This document shows positions 25,203-38,379 of a stretch of 64,000 nt of DNA, in pieces; positions within the stretch are counted from its first letter, which is position 1, and each line of letters starts with the position of its first letter. The position numbers and the translations under genes were made by a program. The notes under the pieces were generated by a model that did no database searches, had not been told where the DNA came from, and was given only the letters and a program-made list of their open reading frames with translations. The DNA comes from Montifringilla adamsi (taxonomy: Eukaryota; Chordata; Aves; Passeriformes; Passeridae). Location: assembly GCA_017590115.1 (NCBI GenBank), contig JAGGNK010007004.1:9546418-9610417 (forward strand). Reading direction: 5' to 3'.

Positions 25203-28200
25203 CTTCTCTGCAAATGGAGGGCAGGTGGTACTTGATCTTTGCTTAAAAGGAGGCAGACATCATCCCCTTCTCACTGGGTATCTATAACCTCTCTTTAGCT
25301 CCTGCTCCTCTACCCCGAGCAGTGACTGTGATTCTTAAAGCCACTGAGAAATCTGTAGAACTCCTTATTCTCAGAGAAATAATCTGAAATTTGCATTTGT
25401 TAAAAATGCCTTTGTTGGTTTTGAAATGGGACATAGGCCATATAAGACATGCTTGAATCAGCTCTATCCTTACATCTCTAGAGATTATTTTCACAGGCAT
25501 TGCAGACCAGCTGGGCTGCATTTACATCTCTTCTAAAGAAAGACAGGAGATGATGTCAAGTGAATCTACAGAGTTCTGGGGCACACTGAGTGTTATGATT
25601 GGATACATTAAAACATTGATATTGTAGTCTCATCCATTCTCTCTCACACTTGTACAGAGAAATACTGAATTGGGATCGTATGTTCTCACCCAAAACAATG
25701 AGTTCAGACACGTCTATTGAAAAAACTGAGGGACTGGCTGACAGTATGAAACATCAGACCCACATAGGAAATACAGTGTATTTGTCAGTTCACAATAAAT
25801 CATCTCATTGTCATGTAACAGACAGCATGGAGCATGTTAGTCTACATGAACATCCAATTTGCCTACTTGTAATGAAAATGCTGTTTTCTGGGAATGCTGC
25901 TGCACTCTTTTACATGCTCTCTTGCTCACATGCACATGTTATAGGAAAGGATGCTCTTTTCATAACCGAAAAGTATCGTTGGAGAATAGGCAGTTTTATT
26001 AAAAGTGTGTTTCCTGCTGACAGTTTACATATTTTGACAACCTCTTGGAGAGCAGCAATAATCAGCTTGAGGCCATGCTGTGTATGGCCTCAGTGATGCA
26101 TGGCAGGAGCGCAGAGACCCAGCTCCGCATCCCGCCCGTGCTCACCCCCGGTGTGCTGGAGTGGAATTCCAAGGGCAGCTCTGCATTCATTACCACCTCA
26201 TTATCTGCCTCAACGTCTTTCAAAGTCATTTTTCCTCATGACTAAACTTGGTCAAAATATTTTTGTTTACCTGTGCTGTCAGATTTTCATGTGTGAAGGA
26301 GTTTTTATTGTCTGAGTTTGCATTGCCTCAGTTGGAGCTTATGGCTCTGGTCACAGCAGAGGTGGCACTGGAGTATCAGACTAAAGTCACTTGGGGACAC
26401 AAGGCTGCTCTGCTTTTTGCTTATCAGCCACAGGTATTTTTGCAAAAAGGGGAATAAGTTCCAGGCTCCCCTCTCCATATCCTAGTACAATTTGAACCAT
26501 CACTTGCATAAAATTAATTCTCTTTTTTTCTCCTCCACCAAAAAAATTAATTGTAGCAAATCCTTGACCACAGAGTAAAGGCAGTAAGAGGGTGACAGCA
26601 CAGATCTATCAAAAGGAACAGTAGGTTTACTTCTGCATGGGCAAGGTGTTCTCTTTCCAGTGCTTAATTTTTAGAAATTAAATTGTTAAAAGAAGGCCTT
26701 TGTTATTACATGCTTTATCTATTGCTTACAGGTGGATCCTTTGAGTGTAAGTGAGAATAACCACCACAGTGTTTTGTGTTGTGGTGTCAAAAAAAAAAAA
26801 GATGCATTTTATGGATTTATTAGTGATTTGTAGATAATTGTATGGAACTTTTAGAGCAACAAACTTCCAAGATGTGGTAGCAGAGGGGATGGAATCAGTT
26901 TTGAACATAAGGATAGCCTGTCCCACACAGAGTTGCACAGACTGTAGCTGTGATCAATGGGATTAAAAGAAAAAAAAAAGAAAGAAAATTATTGTGACCT
27001 GTAGATTCAGAACTGCTGCCTGTACCATAGTGGCATATTTTGGCTTTTAGATTTTGCTCAGTTTTCATCGACGTGTGAGCACAGTGGACCCATTCTGGTA
27101 AACTCCACAGTAGAGTAAACGAGGGTCTAACCTACATATCATGGATATCAGCTGGAAATCAGCTAAAGATGTGAAATGGCCAAATATATCCCTGAAACAT
27201 GTTGTTCAGAGGGTTTGCTTGGAAACCCTAAATAGCCATCATGGGTGGCAGAAGCCAATACTGGAGAGTACTGAATATGGATAGGAGAAATATTTCTCCT
27301 CTCTAGATACTGACCACTACGACATGGTATATAGTACCCATGATCCTCACATAGGATTTTCGAAATCTATGGTCATTTAGGCTCCAATTAATAGAGGAAT
27401 GAAGGATACACTGTTGCTAGTCCCTGATTATCTCTAGAGATCTCACTAAAATTTTCTACCTGGCATTGCATGCATAGAATATGGCTTTTGGATGACAGGG
27501 GTCAGAAAAAAATTATTACATAAAATAGTGAAGTCTATAGGCAATCCCAAATGAAAGGACTTCCTGCAAACCTGTGTGACTACATGACCTCCACAAGAAA
27601 GGCTTTCTTTTCCTCTGATGAAAAGGACCCCCAATTTAGAGATAATTTTCTGCCCCTAGCTTTAGCACAGGTTGCTTCTGGTCGGATCCAGTACTCAGCA
27701 CAATTTCTTAAATGGAAGAGTCTTACTCTCCATAGCTAGAGAGGTTTCAAAAAATACCCTGCCAAAACCTCCCTTCAGGCTTTACTGTGTTTTTCTTTTG
27801 TCCTTCCTCTTGGTCCTATTATCTAAATCTGTCTGGGGTGGCTCTCTGATGTGTCTCAGGGAGACAGGTCACTCTTTCCAGTCTACACTGCTGAAACTTT
27901 CATCCAGGCCTTCACTTGCAGATTAATTTCTGTAACTTCCTGAACGTCTGCCCCATCCATTGTATGTGCTTAGGTGCTCTTTTTGCATCCCATAGATAAC
28001 AGCACCATAATGCTGGAGTAATTTCTCCATATTTAATATACTAATTGATTTTGTTTCTTAGTTTTACTTTGTCTTCTGCAACATCCCTATTTCATGTATT
28101 TTCACTACTTTTCAAAGACACCTAAAGTCCCGTTCATTTTATTCAATGAAGGCAAATGGTTTATCCATTCCAAGCTACACTTTTTCTACTACTGCTGCTG

Positions 28201-28604
28201 CTGATTGTTCTAGGTCAGGACCCAACCTTTTCTTTGCTGAAAATACTAGCTGAGAGCAAATGATCTTTAATTCATATGGGTGACAACCTGCATATATCTG
28301 GCTGGAGAAACTAAGAAATCTTACTGATGTTACCTACGTTTGTTTCTGTTGACCATTTCAGTATTTGTTCCTTTTCTTTAAGGTATACTGCTTTAGGGAA
28401 TACAAAACTTTTTTGATCAGTTGTCCTTCTTTTCAGAGATTTGCTGATAATAGTATCCAAGGGAGAACTTGCATCACATGGGGCCCTGAATTCTAATTTA
28501 GTATAAACAATGAAACTCCTGATAAAGGTGAATAAGTTTCTACATTTTCAGAAGGAAATATGGGATAATTCCTGTTTTTTAGCTGGTGCTATCAACAGGA
28601 TGTC
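25203..28604. other. Unique non-coding sequence
   Basis: No gene recognised. A 148-residue plus frame at 25650-26096 has no domain. A mildly GC-rich patch with CpGs sits at 26090-26180. Short A-rich runs lie near 26789-26800 and 26970-26980. Confidence 0.5.
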
Positions 28605-28836
28605 CTGCTAAGCCTGGTGACAGGACAAGAGACAATGTGTACAAACTGAAGTACATGAAATTCCATCTGAACACAAGGAGGTACTTGTTGTTGGGGAGAG
28701 GCTGTGAAGCTTCTGTCTGTGAAGATACTCAGCCTCATCTGGACACATTGCTGAGCAGCCTGCTTAAGCAGGAGGTTGAACCAGGTGATCTAAGAAGGTC
28801 CCTTCCAGCTTTGATTTGGGAATTTTGTGATGACTT
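28605..28836 (+). mobile_element. CR1 LINE, 5'-truncated 3' fragment
   Basis: Diagnostic stretches in order are GACAGGACAAGAGACAATG, ACAAACTGAAGTACATGAAA, TTCCATCTGAACACAAGGAG, CTGGACACATTGCTGAGCAG and the tail TTGAACCAGGTGATCTAAG..GGTCCCTTCCAGC. This is the standard 3' part of an avian CR1 on the plus strand. The terminal repeat is decayed (GAATTTTGTGATGA), suggesting an old insertion. Bases between about 28685 and 28735 have diverged or lost part of the usual middle segment. Confidence 0.93.
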
Positions 28837-30690
28837 ACAGTTCAAACAGTGAATCTTTGTTTATGTTATCTAATGCATGTCACTTTCATTACACACAATG
28901 CTGGTTTTCCTGAAGGGGCCAGGGTCTGTTAACTTATCCACAGAAATGTCCACAGAAATGTTCACTTTGTTTCTCTTGTGCAGACTAGGTCTTGATGTTC
29001 TGAATTCCAAGATTCAGACTGGAAAAGATGTTCAGGATATCACATCCTAATAGATGGAGTCGTCTAAATGCCTTACTGAATCTGTGCCTAAAACAGCAAA
29101 GGAATAACAGAAACCCTTTATTCATATAAACCACAATGTTTCTTTGGTTTTCTTGTTCAGATACTTTGCATCTCAAATTGTAAACAATTGATTAATTGCA
29201 ATACTCTTTCTGGGAAAAAAATGGGAAAAAGCCAGCACTGGAGATACAAACAATTTCCTCAATAGTTTTGCTAAGGAGATCACAAAAGCTTTACTTTAGA
29301 CAACATCATGAGATGTGTGCTTGACCTTTGTTTCTCAGTATTAGTTATCCATATATTGATTTTAATTTTCCTAGAAGTGATTCTTTCAACTTCTTCCACA
29401 TTTATTTATAATTGATGAAGCAACCTTTTGTTGGCTTAGAAGTATACTAAGTATATGTACTTTCAAATGCAAGCTAAATCCAGAATTCAAATACTCCATA
29501 CTCCTCCCATGAGGACTGCTCTGAACTATGTGGTAGTTAAAAGAATAATAATAATATTCTGAGGAAAAAAATATCCCATCTTTAGGAGTCTGGTTTCTTC
29601 TTATTGATTCATGTAAGCAGTGAGGCCCGATTTTTGCTTATATCTGCTTGGTTATAGCTTTGGAAAGCATGACATCATTCAAATTCAGTTTTTTGTAATG
29701 AATTTTGCTTCTAGGTTTTCATCTGAGAAATCTGGTCCCTGACGAGTGATTTGTAGAGAGGAAAACTCTGCAGGGCTAAGAGTTTAATTTGGCTTCTCTT
29801 GCACTCCTGTTTATAAACCCCTCATCACTGCCTGGACCTTCTATTTGGGGCTAGAAATGTTAAAAAAAATGGCTAATGAGAAACTCAGCAGACTGCCAAG
29901 ATTTGCCAAGGGTTTTGCCCATTTGTTTATGAGGCAGTAGAGTGTGACATTGTCCTAAAACACCTGTTGTTTACTTAGAAGTGTAACTCCATATGGATCT
30001 TCAGTGATTCCAATGGGGGAGGAACCTCAGCCTGCTCTTGGGAGAAGCTGCTCCACAGGTGATGTTTGAAACCAAATGCCTGAACACGGCGAGCATTGGG
30101 GCTGGCTGTGATGCAGCTGTAAAACACGGAGAGCAGGCACTGCTTTGGCAATGGTGCCAAAAAAAAAAAAGCAGATGCAAGGTCTAGTGAGAGGATGATG
30201 AGTGTGTAGGGGCAAACATGCCCATATATAAGTACATGAATCTCTGTGTATGGATACATAACCTCACCCCAGTCAATGCAGTTGTACACAGTACAGAACA
30301 TGCAGCTGGAGCAGAGATGCTCCTTTGGCAAGTGCAGGGAGGGGAAGGAGGTAGCCAAAGTTGAGGGTACCACACCTGCAACATTTTATCTCCTCTGACA
30401 GCTGCTGAGGGATTGGTTAAGTGCTTTGATACTGCCCAGTCTGGGGTCCAGGGAGCTTTATCTGCTTATTAAGTGGCCGGTGTTTAACATCAAACATGTC
30501 GAAAATTACCAAAAAATCAAATAATTTTGGGTCTGATGCACAGACTCAACATTTTATTTGCATTCGTTACTGTACAACATCTGAGGGTTTTCCATTATTT
30601 TTGTCCCTTACATTAAACCTGTGTAAATGCACTGAATTTGTGGTGTTATTAAAATAACAAAATATTAATGCTATTTCAGTGTCTTCTTCC
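28837..30690. other. Unique non-coding sequence
   Basis: No gene recognised. A 132-residue minus frame at 29975-30373 overlaps two others in different registers and has no domain. An A12 run lies near 30159-30170. Confidence 0.5.
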
Positions 30691-31040
30691 AGAAAATTTT
30701 CTTCTTGGGATTGAGGGAATTCGAGAGCGCTGTGCGTTGTTTTCCTTCTGTGGCTGTGGCCGTGAAGTGCCTGGCTTTGTGGGGACCCCTCGGCTGCCCT
30801 TTCTTCCCTGGGTGTCCATTGTGGCGGGCTCATTCATGCATCCCTAAATCCAGCGTGTGCAGCAAAATGCTGACTTCCCGGGGCAGGAAGGGCCTTCCTG
30901 AAACCGCCCCGCTGGCTCAAAATGCTGCATTTTGTTTTATGTCCCCTGGTGGAAACAGTGGAGCCCGCTCGGCTTCCCACCTACCCTGGGCGAGCCTCCG
31001 CCGGTGCCTGCCCCACACGGGGGAGCAGCCCCTGGCTGGG

Positions 31041-31075
31041 CCCCCGGCCCCCCCGCCCCCTTAATCCCCCCGCCC
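31041..31075 (-). other. G-quadruplex motif (minus strand), C-rich on plus
   Basis: The plus strand reads C5, GG, C7, G, C5, TTAAT, C6, G, C3. On the minus strand this gives five G runs of three or more with loops of 1-5 nt, a textbook quadruplex pattern. The plus strand could form an i-motif. Quadruplexes are frequent in promoters of CpG islands. Confidence 0.85.
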
Positions 31076-31256
31076 GCGTTGCCCGGCCAACAGGCCAGAC
31101 AAGCAGGTGATGCATTGACAGGGAGCAGATGGTCTCCCGCCGAGGTAAGCGGGCCTCAACAATGAAACCATATTGATCATATTGCTCCTTTTATCTTCTT
31201 CGGCTTCAACTTCGGTCATGAGGTTTCTCCGCTAATAACACGCGCCCTCCGCCCGG

Positions 31257-31279
31257 CCCCCCGGCCCGCCCCCTGCCCC
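31257..31279 (-). other. Second minus-strand G-quadruplex motif
   Basis: The plus strand reads C6, GG, C3, G, C5, TG, C4. The minus strand therefore has four G runs with loops of 1-2 nt. It lies about 180 bp downstream of the first such motif, on the other side of the balanced-composition core. Confidence 0.8.
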
Positions 31280-31300
31280 GGCAGCATCGCGGCCTTCCCT

Positions 31301-34300
31301 CCACAGCTTCTGGGGAGAGAGTGAGCCTTCGTCCTGCCCGCCCAGCTCCAGCTCTGTTTCCTCTCCTGCTGAAATCCTGCTGGAAGGAGGGAGGGCCAAA
31401 GGGTGCCCATCATTTCCCTACTCCCCGTGACCCTTCAACCTTGTCTCCCTGTACTCCTCTCCCTCCTGCCCTCTTTTCCCGTTTAGCAGAGGGGTGAGGA
31501 GACTGTGAGACCCCTCTGCCCCAGCCTGACCACTGAGGCACAACATCCCTCACTGCCTCACTGGGCACCTCTGTCTTCCTCTCCCTTTGGCCCCTTAACC
31601 TTGTTTATGTTTGTGTGTGTATAAAATAGGCTGGGGAGATGACTGATTTGCTCCCACCTGCCCTGTGCAGGAGAGCGCCAGGGCCCATTCTGAGTTTGCT
31701 GTCCTCTCCTGTTCTGTGCCTGTGGTCACAACTCCTTCAGGCTGCTCAAGCGGGTTTAGATGGAAGCAAAAACTGATGCCTTTCAATCCCTGTCCCTGTC
31801 GCTTCCTCTCCTTGACTGCACACCCTTCTTCAACAGACAAACAGCCAGAAACAGGCCCAGTCTCTCTTGGTGCTCACATCTTGCCCTTTCTCCTTCAGCA
31901 TGCAGGGCCATCAGCATGAGAAGGAGCCCTGGAGCTTGCATCCTGTTCCTTCCATCATGTGCCCCCCCTCAGACACTGGTGTACAGATAAACAAGAGAGA
32001 GAAGCCAGGCCCTCCACCTGCCTCCCCCCTTGCTCCCCTCCTTTTCAGCAGCCCCAGCCCGCATTCACTGCTGTGTGAAGATGCTAAGCACCGAGGGCTC
32101 GAGCACTGTTAGCCACTATTCACAATTTTAATACTTGCTTCATAGCTGTCACATAAATTCATTGCTGACTGCAGCCTTAGAATAGCAAGAGGGAACTTTA
32201 AAATAAAGAAAAGAAGGAGCATGTAAGGAAAAAGAAAAAAGAAATCCTAAGGGCACTTTGGTATGGTATCTGCACTTGTTTGCAGGTGGTTTTGGAAACT
32301 ATAACTACTGTAACTCCACACAGTGTTCTCTAAAGTAGCTGTCACATTGTGTTGTTTTTTTTTAATCTATTACGCCAGCACACATGCACTTTTTTTTTAC
32401 AGTAGATAAAAATGCCTATAAAGGCTTCACCCCTCTCTTTTTTTATAAGGGGAAATAAAAAAAGAGAAAAAAAGAAAAGCAAAGAAAGAAGCTTGTGAAT
32501 GAATGAAGAACAATGCAGGGTCACAAAGCTGTCGCAACCAATGTCATAGTGGTGCTGCTGGGCAGGCTTACAGAGGACTTCTTGTTCCTTGATTTTTATG
32601 GTGATCGGTAGAACGCATGTAGCACTTTGCGAACAGGTTCAGGACAAGTGGCAAAGAAAAGGCTCCTCACAATAAACTCTTTTCTACAGCACTGGGAGCA
32701 TTATGCCTGCAAACACCTGTAGTTTTCAAAGAAGGAGCTGTAAAAGACGCAAACAAACAACAAAAAAACATATAAATAGCAAGGCAAGACAAGTTGCACT
32801 GCATGTTACAGTTGGCACAACAACATGGTGGTTTTTTAAACTCATCTGAGACCGTGTAGTTTAAAAAAGCCACAGAAATATTATTGATTACCAGTGCCAG
32901 TATTCAGAGGTGCTGAGCTTGGGAAACAGAGAAATGAGATGAAAAGAGAAATGGAAGGTTCAGCCTAGTGATCTGGCAGGTTATCAGTGCTGCTCTGCGA
33001 TGGTCCTGCAGGAGCCAAGAGCCTGCTGTTCCTTCTGAAACATGTCCTTGAAATGGCCTCCAAGTCCCTGTGACCTGTGAAGCCAGGGTCTGTCCTGATG
33101 TCCAAGGGCTATCCTTACATATGCCACTCAGCCCAAAGGCTCAGTAGTACAGTCCAGACTTTTTTGTCTAGGTACTAAACACTAGTTAAATATGACTGCT
33201 TTAGAGTGTAAAAAGACATTTATCTTCCTCTTGAATGTTGGGATAAACTAACAAAATATCATTAAGAGGACATATAAAAAAGGGACCCTGGCTTAACTGA
33301 CTCTCAGGTTGATGAAGGGAATATCTCCTGACCCCAAGATTCCTCATTCCAGTAGATGTATTGTGATGCAGGTCCCCAGTACTTCTTGGGTGAACACCCC
33401 AGTTCATGTCAGAGTAGGCAGCTATGTTTTTTAAAAACCTGTAACAGAGGTCCTTATTAGCATCCAGGAGAGCTCTGCCCAGAGAGAAACATCTTCTCAC
33501 TTCAGAACAGCCAAAGTGGTTCAATATTTCACAAAATTAAAATTTTATATGAAGCAGAATTTTCTTCATTTGCAGAAACCAATATAACTTATTACGATTC
33601 TCTGTGTCCTTCACTGTGTCCCTTTCTTTTTCTGTCTGCAGTTTTTCCTCCAGGATTCAATTCATTAGGACTCCTGCAGTCTTAAATTTACCAAAACCTT
33701 TTATTTTGATAAAGTTATAAAAACCCAACATTCATCATCTTGATTGTTTTTGTTGCTAACAACTTTATTTTAAAAGGAAGGAAAAAACTCCTCAACTGCC
33801 CCCAAACTTCATCCTACCTCTTCCTACCTTTTTTCAATTATAAATGTAACTGCATGCAACTTAGTAGATTGTAATATGGTATGTTTGAAGCAGAGAAGAT
33901 TGCTGCATGTTTTATTTGAAAATTGATCTATATTTTCTTGGGGGTATTAATCAAAGGTGGGGAACTAAAAGCATGGTCACCAATCCATCACATGACACTC
34001 CTCAGTGCCTTGAACTATCACCTCTTATTTCATCTCGGGACTCAAGCATAACTTATTGAACTGGTACACATATACCAGGTTTTGGTATTACTTGAGAGAG
34101 GGTTGCATTTCTGAGTGACCCACAGAAGTAAACTAATGCTTGGCATTTTTAGATCACTAGCCTGATATCTGCAACTCCTCTGTACAACTTTCCTACAAAT
34201 TGTAATAAGATGGAAGCTACTGTGGTAAAGTCTGAACTGAAAAATATGATATACTTTATCTTAATAAACAAAATAATTGTCTCTGTTCCCTAAACAATTT

Positions 34301-34327
34301 AAATATGCTTTAGTAAAAATTGATAAC
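31301..34327. other. Unique non-coding sequence, GC falling with distance
   Basis: GC remains moderately high to about 32100, then drops. No gene recognised. Frames of 60-107 residues are scattered over both strands. Confidence 0.5.
32831..32870. repeat. Imperfect inverted repeat, 12-13-bp arms
   Basis: GTTTTTTAAACT (32831-32842) pairs with AGTTTAAAAAAGC (32858-32870) with one bulged base and a 15-nt loop. The arms are A/T-rich, so chance pairing is possible. Confidence 0.75.
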
Positions 34328-34337
34328 TTTTTTTTTC

Positions 34338-34367
<30 letters not shown>
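34328..34367 (+). repeat. Poly-T tract (T9, CTCC, T27)
   Basis: A T9 run and a T27 run are separated by CTCC. No adjoining retrocopy recognised. Confidence 0.95.
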
Positions 34368-34372
<5 letters not shown>

Positions 34373-37300
34373 TGGTTTGAAGACTTTTGGCTATATCTAA
34401 GAACGCTGAAGATACTTGCACAAGAAGATTGTAGTATGAAAATTTTAGAGCTGCAATGTAATCTCATAGGGGTCCGTCTTATCCTATTAAACCTACAGTT
34501 TAAATGGTTCAAAATATTGTTTCCTAGTGCAAAACTCCTTCTTTTCTAGTAGTCATCTATTGTATTAAGATGACAGGAATAAATTGTTTTTTCCTCCACA
34601 GATAGGCCTTAACTGTAGAGTTGGATCAAAGGACAATAAATTTTTCTGTTGGCCTCAGGCAGCTTTTGCTCATTTAAAACTTCATTGAAATGGCTGTGTA
34701 GGGCCATATTACACTGATTCTGTGAGCTTTTACCCCTTTCAATGAGTCTAACCAGAGCAGTAAGTGTATTGCATCTGGGAATTTCAAATCAATGTACATC
34801 CATGTATCCCTGTCCTGGTGGGAGTTAGGTGTGCTTATCTTAGAATTAATTACCCTGAGTTAAACAGCAATCTGTTACCTGTGACTAAAGCATAACCAAA
34901 ATTTTTTCTTTAGGACAAGATTTGGGATATTTTGTGAAAACTTGATTCTGTCTTGGTGTACTGGTGATATCATCAATGGTAGACCTTAGCACACAGCAGC
35001 AGATGGGATGGAGGAGCTATTGCTGTTCCCAGTTTGTGTGGGCTTTGCCACAACAGCATTGAGAATAATTGGCATTTTCCTTGTAAGTTGAAAGATATTC
35101 CAGTGCTCTGTGCAGTCTGGGATTTTAGCACCTTAATTGTGTTAACGGCAGAACTGTGGTTCCCTAATTCCTCTGGAAATGCTGATGTGCTTACCTGCCC
35201 TTTGTTATAATGGGGTTAAATAAGTTCATTGTGACTAGCAGTGATTTACTAGAAGGGTCATATTTTGCCTGTAAGAACTTGAGGCTGAGAGCTTGATTAT
35301 GTGGGTTAGATCTGCTTTCTGTATGCTTTGTTAGTTGTTGCTTGAGCATGGACTGAGATTAAGATATTTTCTTTGCCTTTGGATCTGTTCCAGACACTTT
35401 TTTGGACATCTCTGGATTGTTCATCTTTCAGAAGTCCAAAGAGATGTATACTATGGCCTATTTTGGTCAACTTGAAGCTGATCAGACAATGAAACTCATA
35501 TTCAAATGGGTATTGGCTAGGACAATTGCAGCATAATTAATTATTGCAATTTATCACTTTGTAAATCACTAGTCTGCAGCCTTATCCAGGAATTCTTTAC
35601 AGCTTTGTATAGTTCTGTTATTACCAATGAAGAGTGAAACCATGAGGCCAAGACCTTTTGGGATTATCCATCTGAATACCTTCATATGTAAATAATTACT
35701 GAAGTTGATGGGAGTAGCTAGAAGTATAAAACTATGGAAATGGTTGCAGCAGTGATCTGAAATGTGCCTTTGTTCATTATAAATAGCTTGGTTTAATTTG
35801 TTATCTCTACAAATACCTTCAGACATGTATATTTATATATGTGCTTATGCTTGTAAGCAAAGTTTATCTTCTCTTCCAGCAGTGCCAGAGTAGAACTTTC
35901 TTGACCATAAAGCAAAGAATGAGTCAAGATTTTTGCAATTAGCTCAATACTATTATTTGTACTGTCATTTAGTTTTGCAATGTCTGTAGTCATGCTTTTT
36001 TACCATTCTGTTTGGCTCTTAGGAGTTTGCTGACTGTGGAAAGACTATTCTCTTTGAGATAAAGTCTTCCTGACACTCAGAATATACTCTTTGACCTGTA
36101 TCCTCTATTTCTGCTTTCTCATATGCACACTCTTCCTTTTGTTCATGGCTAGGAAACAGATTAAAGAGATAGCAGGCAGTGTGAATTTTCAGCTCTAACA
36201 GGGCCTTGAAGCATCATCAAATAAGATTATTATTTGAGAAGGGCAAGGAGGGTGCTAGGCTCAGCAGCCTGATAGCTTTTTATTGACTTGTTCTTAAAGG
36301 TGCTCTCCTGGGCAAGAGTTGGTACCAGTGAGCTGAATATATCCACTGGAGCGGGTGCCACAGTGTTATCCACTACACAGCTTTTCAGTTCAATAGGGTT
36401 ACTCTAACAGGGTTTGTGCCTTAACAGTATTTTAACTTTCAAATGCTTCATAATCTAGCCCTGCCATGTCCCTGGTAACTGCAGTCATTGGTTTCTGCAC
36501 TGTGGCAGCAGTCTGTGTAAAGTAAACTGAGGGACAGGATCCCAAGTTTCCTAATTGTTTCCTGACTGCACAGAGCAGGGAGCCTATGAAAGAGTTGGGA
36601 TTAAATCTGCATCTGAGCAAAACAAACAGGTCCTATTTATTGTAAGCTGAAAGAGGCAGACTGGCTATAGTTTCTGGCTTGTGCATTATTGTCCCCATGC
36701 TACGAACACCATGGCTGCTTCCTTCGGGCTGACAATTGAAAACTCCAATATTCCATACCTTAAAAATCTAGTGTTATAGTTTGTTGCATGGTTTTCCACT
36801 CATTCATGTTGCTCCTCAGTAACTTAGCAATGACCAGTCGAGATATGCACACACCATATTGTTTTACGTGTTTGACTAGAACACTGACAGATTAATAGGA
36901 AGGGTAAATAGCTCTGCACTCTGTGGTGGCTCAGTGTGGGCTGGCAGGATTGACTGCTGCCAGACTTTGTTGTATTTGCACAGAGGAAGCCGCAGCAAAA
37001 GCCTGCTGGGGCAAGGTGACGTGGGTCATGGGTATTTGTTTCTCATCTCTATAGAAAACAATTGTTCTCTCAATGGAAGACAGCTTTTGGAAACTACGTG
37101 GTTCCACTAGTGGGCAAGCATTTGTACTTCCAGAGCACTAAATAAAACGAAGCTATAGAGTGGCAGATGTGTTAAGTGTCTGCAATACCCTGCATATCAG
37201 GCAGGAGAATTTGGGTTCATACACTGACAAATTATTTTCCTCTATTTCTTTGACTTGCTCAGTTTAGAAGAGAGAATTGCTCAGATTTTCATGGGTATTT

Positions 37301-37383
37301 TCCTGAAAATTTCTTCTATGCTGAATACTTTTCTAAGACATCATCTTAGGAAGAGCACAAGGACTCAGTTTTTCCCTGATATA
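34368..37383. other. AT-rich unique non-coding sequence
   Basis: No gene, transposon or RNA gene recognised. All frames are below 90 residues. Confidence 0.5.
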
Positions 37384-37409
37384 GCTGTATCAGCTATAGC
37401 TGATACAGC
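37384..37409. repeat. Perfect 26-bp palindrome
   Basis: The half-site GCTGTATCAGCTA is followed at once by its exact reverse complement with no spacer. The symmetry ends at both outer bases. Such a site could bind a dimeric factor or extrude as a small cruciform. Confidence 0.97.
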
Positions 37410-38379
37410 ATTTTGGTTATTGCAAAAGATCATTATTTTAACAATTGCTAGAGCATCACCTTGGAAGGCCATCTGAGACCTCATCTTTACAGAAGAGGAT
37501 ACCATAAAAATTTGCAGAGACACTGAACTTTTAAAGTGATCATACACTTATAAAGCATCTAAAATAGTATTTTTTTCCTCTAGTTTCCACTGTGTGGTGC
37601 ATCACAAAGCCAGTTTTTGACAGGTTGACATACAGGTCTGAGGTCCAGAGTTAGGATCACAGCTTCTTCAGCTGTGCAGGTTCTGGAAGGGAAAACTGAG
37701 GTACCCAGGTTCCTTGGGTAGATTGTCTTGGTTGCCTCTTGAAGAGCTGAAAGTCCTTGTGAAGGACGCGTGAACATGGATCACCTGGATGTATGTTGGG
37801 TAGTTTGGGTACTGCTGGTGGTGATTTTGTGGAAGTACAGACTGCTGGAATAAACCCCCTTGAGAGTTCCCCTGTGCTGATTCCCAGGCTACCCCTCCTG
37901 GCCCCACCGAGTACCTGAGCTGAGTGGTTGGCCCTGCACTGGGGGTGCATCTGCACTCAGTACAGCTGGGTTATCAGGCAAACCAGATGCTGTCTCCAAA
38001 GTTCACACAGAGGGCCGTGCTCCCAGGAATTTTAAGGCGTAATTTCTGAAACTCAGTCTTGTGCCATGACCTTCCTCTTTTCCTGAGTTACCCTTGAGGA
38101 TACACTCTTTTTTGCCACATACTGCAAAGGTGCAGAGACTTCCCACTGTCTGACCCCCACAGAGTGTTGATTAAACAGTGTTAGGAACTTTCCTGTGTCT
38201 AGAGGTTTGCGTGGTGTTCACCTATGAGTTGTCCTGCTGTCCATTTCCTAGATTTGGTTTTATTCTAGGTAGGGTAGTGGCTGCATGCAGTGTGTGAAGA
38301 GTGTAAGCCTCATGCAGTGCAGGCATATGCCCATTGGAATATTGTTTTGTCTTACATTCATGAAGTTCATTTCCTCGAG
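37410..38379. other. Unique non-coding sequence
   Basis: No gene recognised. Minus-strand frames of 65-99 residues at 37580-37956 occupy different registers over the same bases and are treated as spurious. Confidence 0.5.

Larger units (their letters stand above)
30691..31300. promoter_or_regulatory. CpG-island-like block with conserved-looking core
   Basis: GC content and CpG density rise from about 30700 and peak at 30950-31140 and 31240-31285, far above the surroundings. Between the two peaks lies a balanced-composition core at about 31150-31245 with a SOX-like AACAATG (31158-31164) and a palindromic TGATCA (31174-31179). E-box-like CAGGTG and CAGATG occur just upstream of it. A strong splice-donor-like AG/GTAAGC lies at 31143-31150, so a plus-strand first exon is possible. 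No coding frame is convincing. The block could be an unannotated promoter, an orphan CpG island, or a CpG-rich developmental enhancer. Confidence 0.5.

Noticed and set aside
24827..25246. 139-residue plus-strand frame as a gene
   Set aside because: No recognised domain, and its end is built from the perfect hairpin at 25163-25202, so the frame is likely accidental.
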